Assembly (NCBI GenBank): GCA_977006965.1
Contig: OZ345367.1
Location: 310,001-374,000, forward strand
Origin: Phymatolithon calcareum
Taxonomy: Eukaryota; Rhodophyta; Florideophyceae; Hapalidiales
Reading direction: 5' to 3'
Length of the DNA stretch: 64,000 nt
In this document: positions 1 to 9,458 of the stretch, one piece after another
Numbering within the stretch: position 1 is the first letter of the stretch
How the letters are laid out: every line of letters begins with the position of its first letter
Notes under the pieces: generated by a model
Databases searched by the model: none
Told to the model about the DNA's origin: nothing
Seen by the model: only the letters and a program-made list of their open reading frames with translations
Position numbers and translations under genes: made by a program

Positions 1-296
1 AGTTGAGATCAGTCTTTCCGATGGAGTGGGGTACGCAGATCGAGAAAGGCGTTTGGAAGGCCAAGGATTCACAACTTGACGCTTGGAAAGGAGCAGCTCT
101 ATTCGCCGAGGATGGCGGTCAAGGTTTTGATGACGGATGTGTGTTTCGGAAGGATTATGACGAGAAGGGACCTGATTATATACACGAACATCTGTTCGGT
201 AATACCTGGGTTCCTACTCCGTTTGTCGATCCGAGTTTGTTAGATCCGAAAAAGAAGAAACAGAAAGTGGGAATTAATAATAGGCGATATTTTTGA
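1..296 (+). CDS. ARP5: Actin-related protein 5 (INO80 complex), C-terminal end only
   Basis: The frame is open at the left edge (codon phase starts at base 3) and stops with TGA at 294-296, so only about the last 98 codons are present. ARP5 is the actin-related subunit of the nuclear INO80 chromatin remodeller. The visible part matches the ARP5 C-terminus as I remember it: a 'LDAWKGAALFAE' stretch where animal ARP5 has a 'DAW-GA' segment, then 'GPDYIHEHLFGN' where ARP5 has an 'EY-KEH-xxN' segment, then 'WVPTP'. The last residues are a lysine-rich tail (DPKKKKQK). An unrelated actin-like protein is possible, because only the tail can be read. Confidence 0.6.
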   Translation, partial: LRSVFPMEWGTQIEKGVWKAKDSQLDAWKGAALFAEDGGQGFDDGCVFRKDYDEKGPDYIHEHLFGNTWVPTPFVDPSLLDPKKKKQKVGINNRRYF

Positions 297-609
297 AAAA
301 AGTCATTTGTATCGTATTGTACATTCTTCCATTTATTTATTCGATTCTTGCACCCGATTGCACAGAACTGGGGAACAGGACGCTGTTTACAATCTGATTC
401 GATTCGGGCTCACGAGCCGGAGAGTGCAAGGTGTCCCAGAATGAAGGGTTCAAGGTAAAGTACTGTAAATAAGTATGCCGGCCCGGAATCATATGTATCA
501 TATTACGTCGTCCACATCCAGTGTTTCTGCTGAGCACTATTCCCCTTAGTGGCCTCTGCCTACATTCTAGGCCGTCGACGACTTGCGCGATCCCACAAAC
601 CGCTACACC
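297..609. other. Intergenic, no gene seen
   Basis: Spacer between the ARP5 stop and the KCS ATG. Short open frames here cross the KCS start and look like chance. One TACTGTA 7-mer lies at 461-467. No TATA box is convincing. Confidence 0.5.
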
Positions 610-2208
610 ATGCCGACGCGAGACGTCGGGAATGGGCTTCGGCGGCGCGACCGCGATGGCGAGCCACGCACGCTTTACGCGCTGGCAGAATCAACGCGGC
701 TCGCTTGGGATCGAGTGCGACGCTCATATGCTGCTGGCGGTGCCGCGCGCACCTATTCGTTTGCCGACGTGCGCCGCGGGTATGGTGCCATCGATCCGCT
801 TACCAGCAAGCGTGTCGTCGTGATCCTGTGCCTCATTTTAGGAGCTGTGCTTTTACCTGAGACCTACAAAAGCCGAGACCAATTTGCTCTACTGGCTGCG
901 GGACTGCGCACGAATATTGTTGAGGTACTCATTCTGCTCGGCGCACTTCTCTCTTGCGTCATTGCGTACAATTTACGGAAACCTCGTCCTGTGTTCATCC
1001 TCGATGTCGAGACATACGTCCCACCCAAGCATCTACATGTCAGCATTGACCGCTACATGGAGACAACGCTAGCGACAAAGCGTGTCGACGAAGAGTCTGC
1101 GGAATTCCAGAAAAAAATTCTCACAAAGAGTGGTATCGGCGAGAAGAGCGCTTTCCCGGCTTCCATTCTCGAGCATTGCGACGAAATCCCGAAGGCAGGC
1201 GGCGATGTACGCGCTGTTTGTAATATGCAGTATGCAAGGGAGGAGGCAGAATTGGTTGTTTTCGGCGCCCTGGATGCCCTGTTTTTAAATAACGCTCTCG
1301 ACCCGAAGACTGTTGACATTCTCATTGTCAACTGCTCTTTGTTTAATCCGACTCCGAGTTTATCTGCTATGATCGTTAACAAGTATAAGATGCGCTCCTC
1401 CGTGTTAACCTATAATTTGGCTGGAATGGGATGTTCCGCAGGTCTGATTTCAATTGACTTGGCAAAAGACTTGTTGCAAGTGCACCGCAATGTAACTGCA
1501 ATTGTAGTCAGCACTGAAAACATCACGCAGAATTGGTATCTTGGACGTGAGCGATCAATGCTGATTACAAACACACTCTTCCGAATGGGTTGTGCAGCCG
1601 TCTTGCTGTCCAATCGTGCGCGTGACGCAAGTCGAGCGCGGTATAAACTCAAATGTACTGTGCGGACGCATTTGGGGAGCGACGATCTGGCTTACGATGC
1701 GATATTCCAAATGGAAGACAAGGAGGGTATTCGAGGAGTGAAGTTATCGAAAAATATCATGGATGTGGCTGATAATGCTCTGAAGAAAAACATCACCACC
1801 CTCGCCCCGATCATCTTCCCGTTCACTGAGCATATCAAATTCTTTATACATCTTTTCCGGAAAAAGGTGCTGGGTGCCCGTCTTCCGCCCTACATCCCGG
1901 ATTTCCATCGGGCCTTTCAGCATTTTTGCATACACACCGGCGGACGGGCAGTTATCGACGTCATGCAGACAGCGCTAAAGTTGACAGACTATGATCTTGC
2001 ACCAAGCAGGTACGCCCTTCGACGATTTGGTAATACATCGAGTGCGTCTGTCTGGTACGAGCTGCGATTTTCTGAGGACTCTGGACGTGTGAAGCGCGGC
2101 GATAGAATTTGGCAGATTGCGTTCGGCAGCGGCTTTAAAGTCAACAGCTGTGTAATCGAGGCTTTGCGAGATATTCCCGGTCGCCCAGAACGCATTGATG
2201 AGGCGTGA
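610..2208 (+). CDS. KCS: 3-ketoacyl-CoA synthase (FAE1-type condensing enzyme)
   Basis: Condensing enzyme of very-long-chain fatty acid elongation; it joins acyl-CoA to malonyl-CoA at the ER membrane. The frame opens upstream at a TTG (583), but the first ATG is at 610 in good context (ACACCATGC), giving 532 residues, near the usual KCS size. Two N-terminal membrane segments lie near residues 69-83 and 103-121. Family blocks follow in order: VETYVPP, FQKKILTKSGIG, VNCSLFNPTPSLSAM, then the active-site GMGCSAG with Cys275, VVSTENIT and LFRMGCAAVLLSN. The catalytic His442 sits in HTGGRAV and Asn475 in RFGNTSS, followed by WYEL and IWQIAFGSGFK. The Cys-His-Asn triad is complete, so it should be active. 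No introns are seen. ELO at 35.9-36.7 kb is a second, unrelated elongase type. Confidence 0.94.
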   Translation: MPTRDVGNGLRRRDRDGEPRTLYALAESTRLAWDRVRRSYAAGGAARTYSFADVRRGYGAIDPLTSKRVVVILCLILGAVLLPETYKSRDQFALLAAGLRTNIVEVLILLGALLSCVIAYNLRKPRPVFILDVETYVPPKHLHVSIDRYMETTLATKRVDEESAEFQKKILTKSGIGEKSAFPASILEHCDEIPKAGGDVRAVCNMQYAREEAELVVFGALDALFLNNALDPKTVDILIVNCSLFNPTPSLSAMIVNKYKMRSSVLTYNLAGMGCSAGLISIDLAKDLLQVHRNVTAIVVSTENITQNWYLGRERSMLITNTLFRMGCAAVLLSNRARDASRARYKLKCTVRTHLGSDDLAYDAIFQMEDKEGIRGVKLSKNIMDVADNALKKNITTLAPIIFPFTEHIKFFIHLFRKKVLGARLPPYIPDFHRAFQHFCIHTGGRAVIDVMQTALKLTDYDLAPSRYALRRFGNTSSASVWYELRFSEDSGRVKRGDRIWQIAFGSGFKVNSCVIEALRDIPGRPERIDEA

Positions 2209-2784
2209 TATTGGGCCTTCGATGACCTGGCCTTCCCTGTGGCGTTTGTTGTGCCACGTTTTGGCAACTTAGAAAAGAATGAAGGTGAACTTGAGCACCG
2301 TGTATGTGATTTCCCAGGTGTAGCTATGCAGTTGCTCTCACCGAAAGTCGAAGACTGGCTCGAGGCCGCTTGTTTTTTGCGCCCGCAGCGGCATCCCCTC
2401 CGAGCGCTGCAGTGGTTTAAAACAAAGCCGTTTTTGAAAATAATAGAGAACATCCATAAGGAAAACCATAATGATAAACTTGCTCAAATAGAGACTCGAT
2501 GTCTGCTGTATTAAGAGCAACTCTATCGGAGTGTTCGTAAAAAGGTTCTGGCTATTTCGGGTGTGGCTACAGGTCCTTTTTGCCGGTGTCTGCACACGGG
2601 GAAAAGCATACGCCTGCGCCATACACACTACGGGGCAAATGTTGAACTCAGAGATTTGCTCAAGACACTGTTCGCAAGAGGAGGAAATAGATTTTCGTGA
2701 ACATTAAATACCCACTCTAGAAACACACTTCACCTGCAAACGGTATTTGAAGTTAGCCTCAGTCCTATTATAAGGAGAGCGTGT
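2209..2784. other. Intergenic, no gene seen
   Basis: Downstream of KCS. Short frames on both strands overlap each other without recognisable motifs. I see no RNA gene or repeat. Confidence 0.45.
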
Positions 2785-2966
2785 AGAATCTGTACTTGCG
2801 TCAGACCAACGCCGGAATCACTCGTTGGTGACGTACCTGGACGAGACGTGAAAGCTGCAGTCAAACTCGCTAACGATAGGATAGAATGGAAGAAACTTAG
2901 ACCCTCGAATCGCTGCTAGCCCCATTAGGGGAAATAGCAAAATGAATGAATGAAGAATCTGTACTT
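2785..2966 (+). mobile_element. 5'-truncated non-LTR retrotransposon with 13-bp target-site duplication
   Basis: A perfect 13-bp direct repeat, AGAATCTGTACTT, lies at 2785-2797 and 2954-2966. It encloses 156 bp that end in a simple (AATG)n tail. Inside, a reading frame runs to TAG at 2917-2919 and ends in 'AAVKLANDRIEWKKL', which resembles the ARDR-x-x-WR ends of LINE ORF2 proteins. A small hairpin, CCCC-ATTA-GGGG, follows the stop. Duplication, tail and truncation together indicate target-primed reverse transcription. The clade cannot be told from 40 residues. Confidence 0.72.
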
Positions 2967-3998
2967 TTTAATGCAAAGACATTTCATTCTGTGGACAGCC
3001 AGCGCCAACCTCCCGGCACGTCTGCGACATCCCCGACCCTCGCCGCTGTGCTCTTAAGGAGCGAGGGCTCATGCAGATTTAGAAAACTGCCGCGACGATG
3101 AAATACCGAACGTTGTTGCATGCTATATTCATGGATGGAGCAATCGCTAGTTTAAATCATCCCCTCAAATCTCACTCGCAACTAGTAATCTATTAAAGAG
3201 AAAATGCTTATCAGGTTACGCAAAGAGCCAAAAGTCTGTGCAAATTGGAGTCTATGTTGGAGCACTTGTTTATTAAAATATGTCTGCTTATCTGAATTTT
3301 CCGCAAGTGGGTGATAACCCTGTATTTTTGGGGGAGCCTGCCGCAAATATAGCTAACTTGCAAAAACTTCTTGACGCATGAGAAAAAAGGCTTGGAGCTG
3401 GACACGCAATAAACAGCTGTCTTCTTCCCTCTTTACGACTACTGTATAACAAGGAGCTTGAGCGCTATTATTGCATTGTCAAACGCTAGCGTATCACTTC
3501 AGTCAGTGCGCACTGGCGTGAATGCGAACTGGAGTTCCTGATAGCCAATGGGACTTCGTTTCCGTGAACAAAGTAGACGTGATCGGCAAAAAGCACTGCA
3601 CAAGTCGTATTATCGTAGGTGACTGTATCCCTTCCAAAGTTCATCTTGCCATGTTCCACTACTGAAGTACATTTCTTACACTGCGAATTGTAAGATCTGG
3701 TATCAGTTACTGATCTGCAAAGATCCAGTATGACTTGTCATTAGATTCAGCGATTTCAGCAATAAATAGATGGTCTTATACGCACAAAAAAGTTGAAGTT
3801 GCATACAACTAGGTCATCCATATACCTGGATCGCAAGGATTATTCCCTACTCCCTTCTGTTTGAAGAGATGCTTGTCTCAAAAGAGAATACTATCATTCC
3901 ATGGCCCAGTTTCTTAAAAAGGGAAAGAAACAACAGGAGAGACTACCAAAAGCTACAGAACTTCTTTTCTAGCACCAAATTGTAAGTTAAAGTAAATT
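2967..3998. other. Intergenic, no gene seen
   Basis: About 1 kb of moderately AT-rich sequence. It has only short frames and no recognisable motif, repeat or RNA gene on either strand. Confidence 0.45.
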
Positions 3999-4636
3999 TG
4001 TTTTCTTTACTTTTTCAAAGCGGTCACCAAGGAGTCCTTTCTAGCAGTAGAACTACGAAAGGACTAATCGCGTGCCAAATTTTACCAGCGCGTCAAGCCC
4101 TATGGGAGCTTGGCGCGTCGGTCCCGAATCGTGCTGGCAAATTCCACGGGCTTGCGTGCTGCGGAAAACGCCAACATGATCGGACGATTATCAGAAAACT
4201 TCAAGCAGACAAATTTGATGCTTTTTGTACAAGCTCCATGATCTTAGGTTTTCCCGAGAGACTTTCTTGGAAGCACTTGATTATGGCTTGTCACCATGTA
4301 GGAAAAAAGACAAAGAGAAAGGCATGCAGCCGAGATGTGTTCGCTGAGAAGGTCGTGGGTGGACGGGGAGAAGAGAAAGGTATACATCCAAGGCAAGACA
4401 CGGGCAGGACTGGCGCGGATAAATATCGAGTAAAAGAAACTTGCAACGGGAAGAAATTCGCTGGGCGCGGTGTCTGTCGCACACCTTGAATGCTGTTGCT
4501 GGTAGTGTCGGTAAGTGTCAACAGTGTCGGTGCTTGAGGGAGGTCAGCGTACGCGAACAGCTCGGCTGTATCCACCGTCGGCTTCTTCGCTATGCGGTTC
4601 ACAAGATTTTCACTTATGAAAAGCGAGCTCTTCAAA
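3999..4636 (+). repeat. Dispersed repeat R, copy 1 (inverted relative to copy 2 at 50.4-51.0 kb)
   Basis: About 640 bp closely similar to the reverse complement of 50,364-50,985. Shared landmarks in translation are HQGVLSSSRTT, IACQILPARQAL, KLQADKFDAFCTSSMILGF and CIHRRLL-YAVHKIFT. The reading frame is broken here (TGA where copy 2 has TCG, then a one-base deletion), so this is a relic of a mobile coding sequence. Similarity to copy 2 ends at the sequence ATGAAAAGCGAGCTCTTCAA, exactly where the tyrosine-recombinase element begins. Confidence 0.82.
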
Positions 4637-4642
4637 TAACGA
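4616..4642. repeat. 27-bp direct repeat, left copy (candidate attachment site)
   Basis: Begins ATGAAAAGCGAGCTCTTCAA and continues TAACGA after one variable base. It recurs in the same orientation at 5994-6020 with one mismatch. The two copies bracket about 1.35 kb that contains most of the tyrosine-recombinase frame. Confidence 0.75.
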
Positions 4643-4724
4643 AAAATTCGAAAGTCGCGCAGACTGCGCAAACGCCTGTGTTTCGACACAAGGGCATCAA
4701 ATGAAATGAGACGCTGGAAACGCG

Positions 4725-6167
4725 CTAAGCCCCGAAAAACCAAGTTGAGGCGTCGCTTTGGCGTATTGACCGGTCAAAATAGAGCTTCGTCGTCGGCTCA
4801 CTGTGAGGACCCCATCCAAAGCGCGCCATTCGCGCTTCCAAGGGGATACCAAGTAAAACCTGTTCCATGTGTGCCCTAATTCTGATGGAATGCGCTCCGT
4901 ATGTACAACCATCTGGTGCCGTGTGATCGACGTGCTTCAAGCAACGGTGCAATGCCGAGAATAACATGCCGGCTTTACAAGAAACTGACTCTCCTGGAAC
5001 GACGAAGTACCGTGTGTGTTGCCCAAGTGGGATCACGTGCCGCCACTTCAGGAGCAACGCCAATGGTCCAGGGTTTTATAAGTCTTGATATACCACGGGT
5101 TGTACTTGCATTCTTCCGTTCGCGCATTCCACGTTCTCCGCGAGTAGGCTGGCAACAGAAGAGTCTCGCAGACTATTCAGAACGAAAGCAAGTACCACCA
5201 TTGCGCAGTCACGAATGATACTCACCGATTCGAATTGCATGTCGAAGTCATAGATTTGGCGCAGAATATCCGCTGACAGCCCAATCCTTCTGCTTCTCGA
5301 CGGGAAAACATTCACTTCCCAAGTTCGGTAAGCCCGCTCAACATGACCCAACATTGGACATAGTGGAGCCGGATACCCCAAGACTGTTTGATGAGTCGTG
5401 CGGACTACCGAGATATATCTGGGGAGAGATGAGCTCGAACCTGAACGCCTCTTTGGCTCTCGCTGCTCTGCCAGCCACCCGACGAACTCAAGTAGCAATG
5501 TTTCCGTTACTGGTAAAGGGGTCGTACCGTTTTCTTCCGAGAACTGTACATAGCGACTCCACTTCGACGACTTTATGAACGCAGTGCGATTGTTTATTCC
5601 GAAGTCGACCAGGAGCTTTGATGCGCGCTGCATTCCAGCTCCCTCGGTACCCATACGCGTCTTTAGTGCATCTCCCGTCATATTTCGATACTTTTCGCCA
5701 GCCGGTGTCGAGGAAGGAGCACCAGATCCTTGACGCCTTGCCCTCATTCGGGATCTTGTTCCATATTCACTTCTAACACCAGCAGGCGCCACGCGGGGTT
5801 GAGGACTCTCGCGGCTTCCCAGACTTCCTCCTGAGGCTTTTCGAGTCGATACGCGTGAGTCGCAAGCTGGAGGGCCGTTCGATGCCACGCTTGGCGCGGC
5901 CAGTCCGGGATCAGCAATACTACTGGTGCCTTCGTGCTGTTCAACTTCGCGAGAACCGGTGGGATCAGTTCTACCGGTGGGCAGAGGAGGCGAATGAAAA
6001 GCGAGCTCTTCAAGTAACGATATAGACTTCTCATAGGAAAGACCTATCAAAGCATGAATAAATTGTAGAAAATGGTTGCCATTTTCGTTTCCGTTCTTGT
6101 TTACAAAGTACGAGGGAATATTCTCTGATGTATTCTGACAGCTTCCTGCACCTTGAGGCGAAACCAT
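4725..6167 (-). pseudogene. Tyrosine recombinase (Crypton/DIRS-like), one in-frame stop
   Basis: A tyrosine recombinase cuts and rejoins DNA through a tyrosine nucleophile. The frame starts at ATG (6165-6167) and runs 363 codons to a TAA at 5076-5078. It then continues in the same frame for about 116 codons to 4725. Upstream of the stop are a low-complexity N-terminus, a SAM-like DNA-binding part (residues ~180-290) and the first catalytic Arg334 in NSLRDSS. Downstream are H426-S-I-R429, W452/H455 in GWGPHS and the nucleophile candidate Y463. All catalytic positions are therefore visible and only one nonsense codon separates them. It lies almost wholly between 27-bp direct repeats, with its first ~50 codons outside the right one. 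Cryptons and DIRS elements carry such enzymes; I see no reverse transcriptase, so Crypton-like is the better guess. Confidence 0.75.
5994..6020. repeat. 27-bp direct repeat, right copy (candidate attachment site)
   Basis: Matches 4616-4642 at 26 of 27 positions, same orientation. The recombinase reading frame passes through it (minus-strand residues LLEELAFH). The first 20 bases also occur once in repeat R copy 2, around 50,364-50,382 on the minus strand. Confidence 0.75.
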
Positions 6168-6294
6168 AAAAGATATTCATATAGCTACTTCTATTGATAC
6201 AGAGTTCCTTGGAAATTCATCAACTACTAGTAGTGATGGAGAGCTCTTCGTTGGCCGTTGCCGAGAACAAACAACTGAGAGAAACCATCTCTAG

Positions 6295-6768
6295 CTAAGC
6301 TGTGTAGCACCCACGGACCTCACTGTAGAATAGACTAACCTGGTCCTCGTACGGTACATCATGCCAAAGCTTGTTATAGTTGCAAGACACGGCAGAGTAC
6401 ACATCAAGTCCGTACGCGGCGATGCTGGGCGGCGGGGTGGAGGATCCTGCCTTGCGCACGGTAATTAGGTAAGTCTCGCCAATGGCGTAATTCACGCCAC
6501 ATCCAACAGAGGTTCTTGGAGACTTGACGATAAACTTGACGCTACTCGGTGAGCAACCACGGAAGACAACCTTCCATTCAAACACAGTCCAGCTGTATGA
6601 GTCGCCCGGAACGTCAAGGGTGGCACGGGCAGTGGCCTTGAATACTGGTGTAGTTTCAGTCTCGAAGCCTTCACGTACAGACTCTGGCATTGTGCAGGAG
6701 CACGCGTTGGCGCCCGTCGCGGCAGCCACGAGCGCCACCAGCAACACGAGCACGAAGGAAAATTTCAT
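6295..6768 (-). CDS. Secreted NTR/TIMP-like domain protein
   Basis: 157 residues from an ATG at 6766-6768 to TAG at 6295. The first 22 residues form a textbook signal peptide (MKFSFVLVLLVALVAA...ANA). Cleavage would leave a mature N-terminal Cys-x-Cys (Cys23 and Cys25), the arrangement used by TIMPs and other netrin-like (NTR) OB-fold domains. Six cysteines in total (CxC, GCS, GCG, SCN, GCY) allow three disulfides, and the motif 'GETYLITV' is typical of TIMP-like strands. Length equals a single domain. In animals TIMPs inhibit metalloproteases by inserting the N-terminal Cys; whether this one inhibits a protease is unknown. It is flanked by relics, with no operon-like context. Confidence 0.75.
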   Translation of the reverse strand: MKFSFVLVLLVALVAAATGANACSCTMPESVREGFETETTPVFKATARATLDVPGDSYSWTVFEWKVVFRGCSPSSVKFIVKSPRTSVGCGVNYAIGETYLITVRKAGSSTPPPSIAAYGLDVYSAVSCNYNKLWHDVPYEDQVSLFYSEVRGCYTA

Positions 6769-7801
6769 CTTTGTTTGGAGCTTCTGACGTCTGCGTTGTG
6801 ACGAGTCGCCTTGTTTTTGCCAGCCACATTTTAACTAACATGGTCCGGTCAACGGAAAGGACTCCATACGTTAGGATGGACCGCACTCCTGTGCTCTGTA
6901 ACAGGACGATTGGGCCTTGTTGGTTAGGTAACTGTACAGTTGTGGCGTATCGGAAAATATGGCCCGGTTTTGGGGAATTCGGTCATTAGTTGCTCAAAAA
7001 GACGAGTTCCTCAGGACCAAAAAGAGAATGGCTCTCAATCAGAAGTGAAAATTTGGTGCATCGATGTATTTTCAACCTCGTGGAGAGGTTCAGCGGCTTC
7101 TTGTTCAAAATTGATAACGGCTTCTTTGGGGGAACTCACACCCCGCTTCGCCGCTTCGCGCTTCAGGTTCAACTCTCGCAGGGTTTCCCTGGCCGCGGCC
7201 TGAATGCGCTCCTTCAATTCTGCAACTTCTTCGTTGAGAACCATCTTCACATTAACGAGCTGAATGAGATCCGCGCGCATCTCTTCCCCCTGGCGATGTG
7301 GGAGCACTTGCTGCGCGAGTCATACCCTCTTCTCAATTTCCTTCTGTTTTTGAACGCCTCAACTTCCGCTTGAGCAGCTTCACTGCGATCTTTGAGGTCC
7401 TGTATCCTGGCTCACTGGCTTTTATTTTCTTGACGACATTTTGCAAAAGCTTGTCTGTTTTGATAAGATTCTCAAGTTTTTCAACTTGATCCGTATCACC
7501 CAACGACCAGATCGTAATGTTAAGGAGTTCCTGCGGCCTCAGGTTGACAAATTGAATAAGAATTTAAACCATCCCCTTCGCCATAAAACCTAACGGTGAT
7601 CATACGAATTTACAGGTGATCACGACGTTCTCTTCAGACGGTCAATAATGAAGACTCTTGATGAGTACTGGTATTCCCAGCTTGTAGCAGAGGATCCCTT
7701 GTCAGCATCGAAGTTCCACCCAACGGCCGCTTTCGTGTTGATTAAACGATGGTCAATTTTACCAGTAGTGGACTTACTGACGAACGGACAGCACAGTCTG
7801 C
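6769..7801. other. Intergenic with a possible coiled-coil gene relic
   Basis: On the minus strand 7035-7560 reads as fragments of a charged helical protein (EEVAELKERIQAAA, RELNLKREAAK), but it is broken by stops and frame changes and has no clear start. I treat it as an unassigned decayed gene. The rest holds nothing I recognise. Confidence 0.3.
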
Positions 7802-8241
7802 ACTCCGCGTAGTGACGGTACCAGAAATGCAGGAAGAAGCGCACAGAGCGGCCATATGTTTCATTCCGAACAACGGCGGCATGTCGAGAAACATTCATAC
7901 TTGGATACTGTGAAGGGCAGCCGAAGAAAATGTAATATCTGCGGCCGAAACTTGGACCAGTTGTCAAATTTGAACAGACATATAAAAAACTAAGGCCATG
8001 GCCCTACCGACAATCGGAATGCCCTAAAATGTTTGCGCAGCTCGGTGTGACCAGGAAGAAATTCGATTCTGTGCACGCCGGAAAGAAGCCCTTCCACAGT
8101 CTGGCCTGTGGCAAGAAATTTTCCGATGAAAGTATTTTAAAAAACCGAGCGACTCGTGCACCACAAAGAACGAAACCATGGCTGCTCAATGTGCCAGAAA
8201 CGGTTTGGTGAGCTCCAGTCGTTCACGGACCGCTTTGACTA
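7802..8241 (+). pseudogene. Decayed C2H2 zinc-finger gene
   Basis: At least three finger remnants read in changing frames. One is CNICGRN...NLNRH at about 7929-7990. A second runs from ECPKMFAQ into the linker VHAGKKPF, then ACGKKFSDESILKN, at about 8016-8150. A third is GCSMCQKRFGELQSF at about 8176-8240. The linker matches the classical H-T-G-E-K-P-F pattern. Stops at 7991 and frame shifts between fingers, plus lost cysteines and histidines (for example HSLACG for a CxxCG), show it is no longer functional. A weaker finger may precede it (SGHMFHSEQRRHVEKH). Confidence 0.62.
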
Positions 8242-9458
8242 GGTGATATTCCAAGTGTACCACTGCTAGCTTTCGAACAAGAGCGATGCGGTTGCCTCCT
8301 CCTCTCCCGTCCAATGCCATCTTTGGAACTGAAGAAACTTCAGCATCTCCGACTTTTTCCAATTATTTACGTGAACCACAAAGGGAGAGTATCAGCGACC
8401 AGAAGTGTCTCATCCCGAATAACCGGATGGGGCAACAATTGGGAAAATAACCCAAGAACCAGGAAGTAAACCACTCCAATCATTCAACACCTAGAAAAAG
8501 CAGTATGAAAGCACTCTAGCCTTGGAACTCTTGGACTGCTTTTCCCAATGAATTTCACTTCATGGTTATCACATACTCATCACCGGTCCTCTCTCAAGTC
8601 TTCTCGAGTTACCGCTTCGTCGAGTATATCAAAGTTGTGAGAGGTAGCCTATCATTAGTAACTGAAGACACACCGCCGAGCCTCTGACGAACTGGCCTCC
8701 AAATTGTGCTGACTGAGCACAATTTAATTTACCTAGCCATTGAGTCTAGGTCCAACACTGCAGCTTGTTGGAACAGTTTCGCGTCTGCGGGAATTATGCA
8801 TTCAGTCCTCCAGTAAGTTGTTCTGCTTGACTCTTTCGACGGATTCATGTTCTTCGAGGGGATCATATGAACAAAGAATCTTGCAGGAGAGTGTTGTAGC
8901 CGTGCTCATGACGATTTTAGTCACTTTTCACTATTATAAAGTTGCAATACCGGTTCGCTTTTTATTGGACGCAACGATCTGCAAGGTGTCTGTGTTGCCA
9001 CATTGTCGAGACTTACTATGCAGTGCTTCCGTGATTGGGATTACCATGGCGTTAGTCCAGCTACCTCTTGAAAAGCACAGTTATTCTGCGCCTGGCGCTC
9101 GCCCGTAGTCAAATCCACGCAAAGTAACCATGGCGGTTTCATTTGTTATAGGTCGCATGCAGCATCAGGAGGCTGCGCATCGACCTGGTCCGCTCAGTTA
9201 GAGTGACGATTTGAAAGCTTGGAAGTTGCGTTGAACATTCACGGAGGTCTTGCTCCAATCTCTCACACAAATATAAAACTCAGATTGAGCTGCGCATAAA
9301 TTTGCATTGCGCGGGAAATGATTTCTATCATAATGCTGACACTCTCTCACCTCTCTGTCCGTGCAATCTTGGCCCAGCAAAGATTAACAGTCGTTGTGTG
9401 AAGGTCGGCGTGCCGTTCCGACCGCAATTTCAAAGAACCCGGATATTCGCAACTGAAG
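8242..9458. other. Intergenic, no gene seen
   Basis: About 1.2 kb upstream of TBCB. A 120-codon frame at 8740-9108 has no recognisable motif and looks like chance. No RNA gene or repeat was found. Confidence 0.45.

Noticed and set aside
2239-2628. Short frames downstream of KCS as a second small gene
   Set aside because: Frames on both strands overlap each other, have no motif and show no codon regularity.
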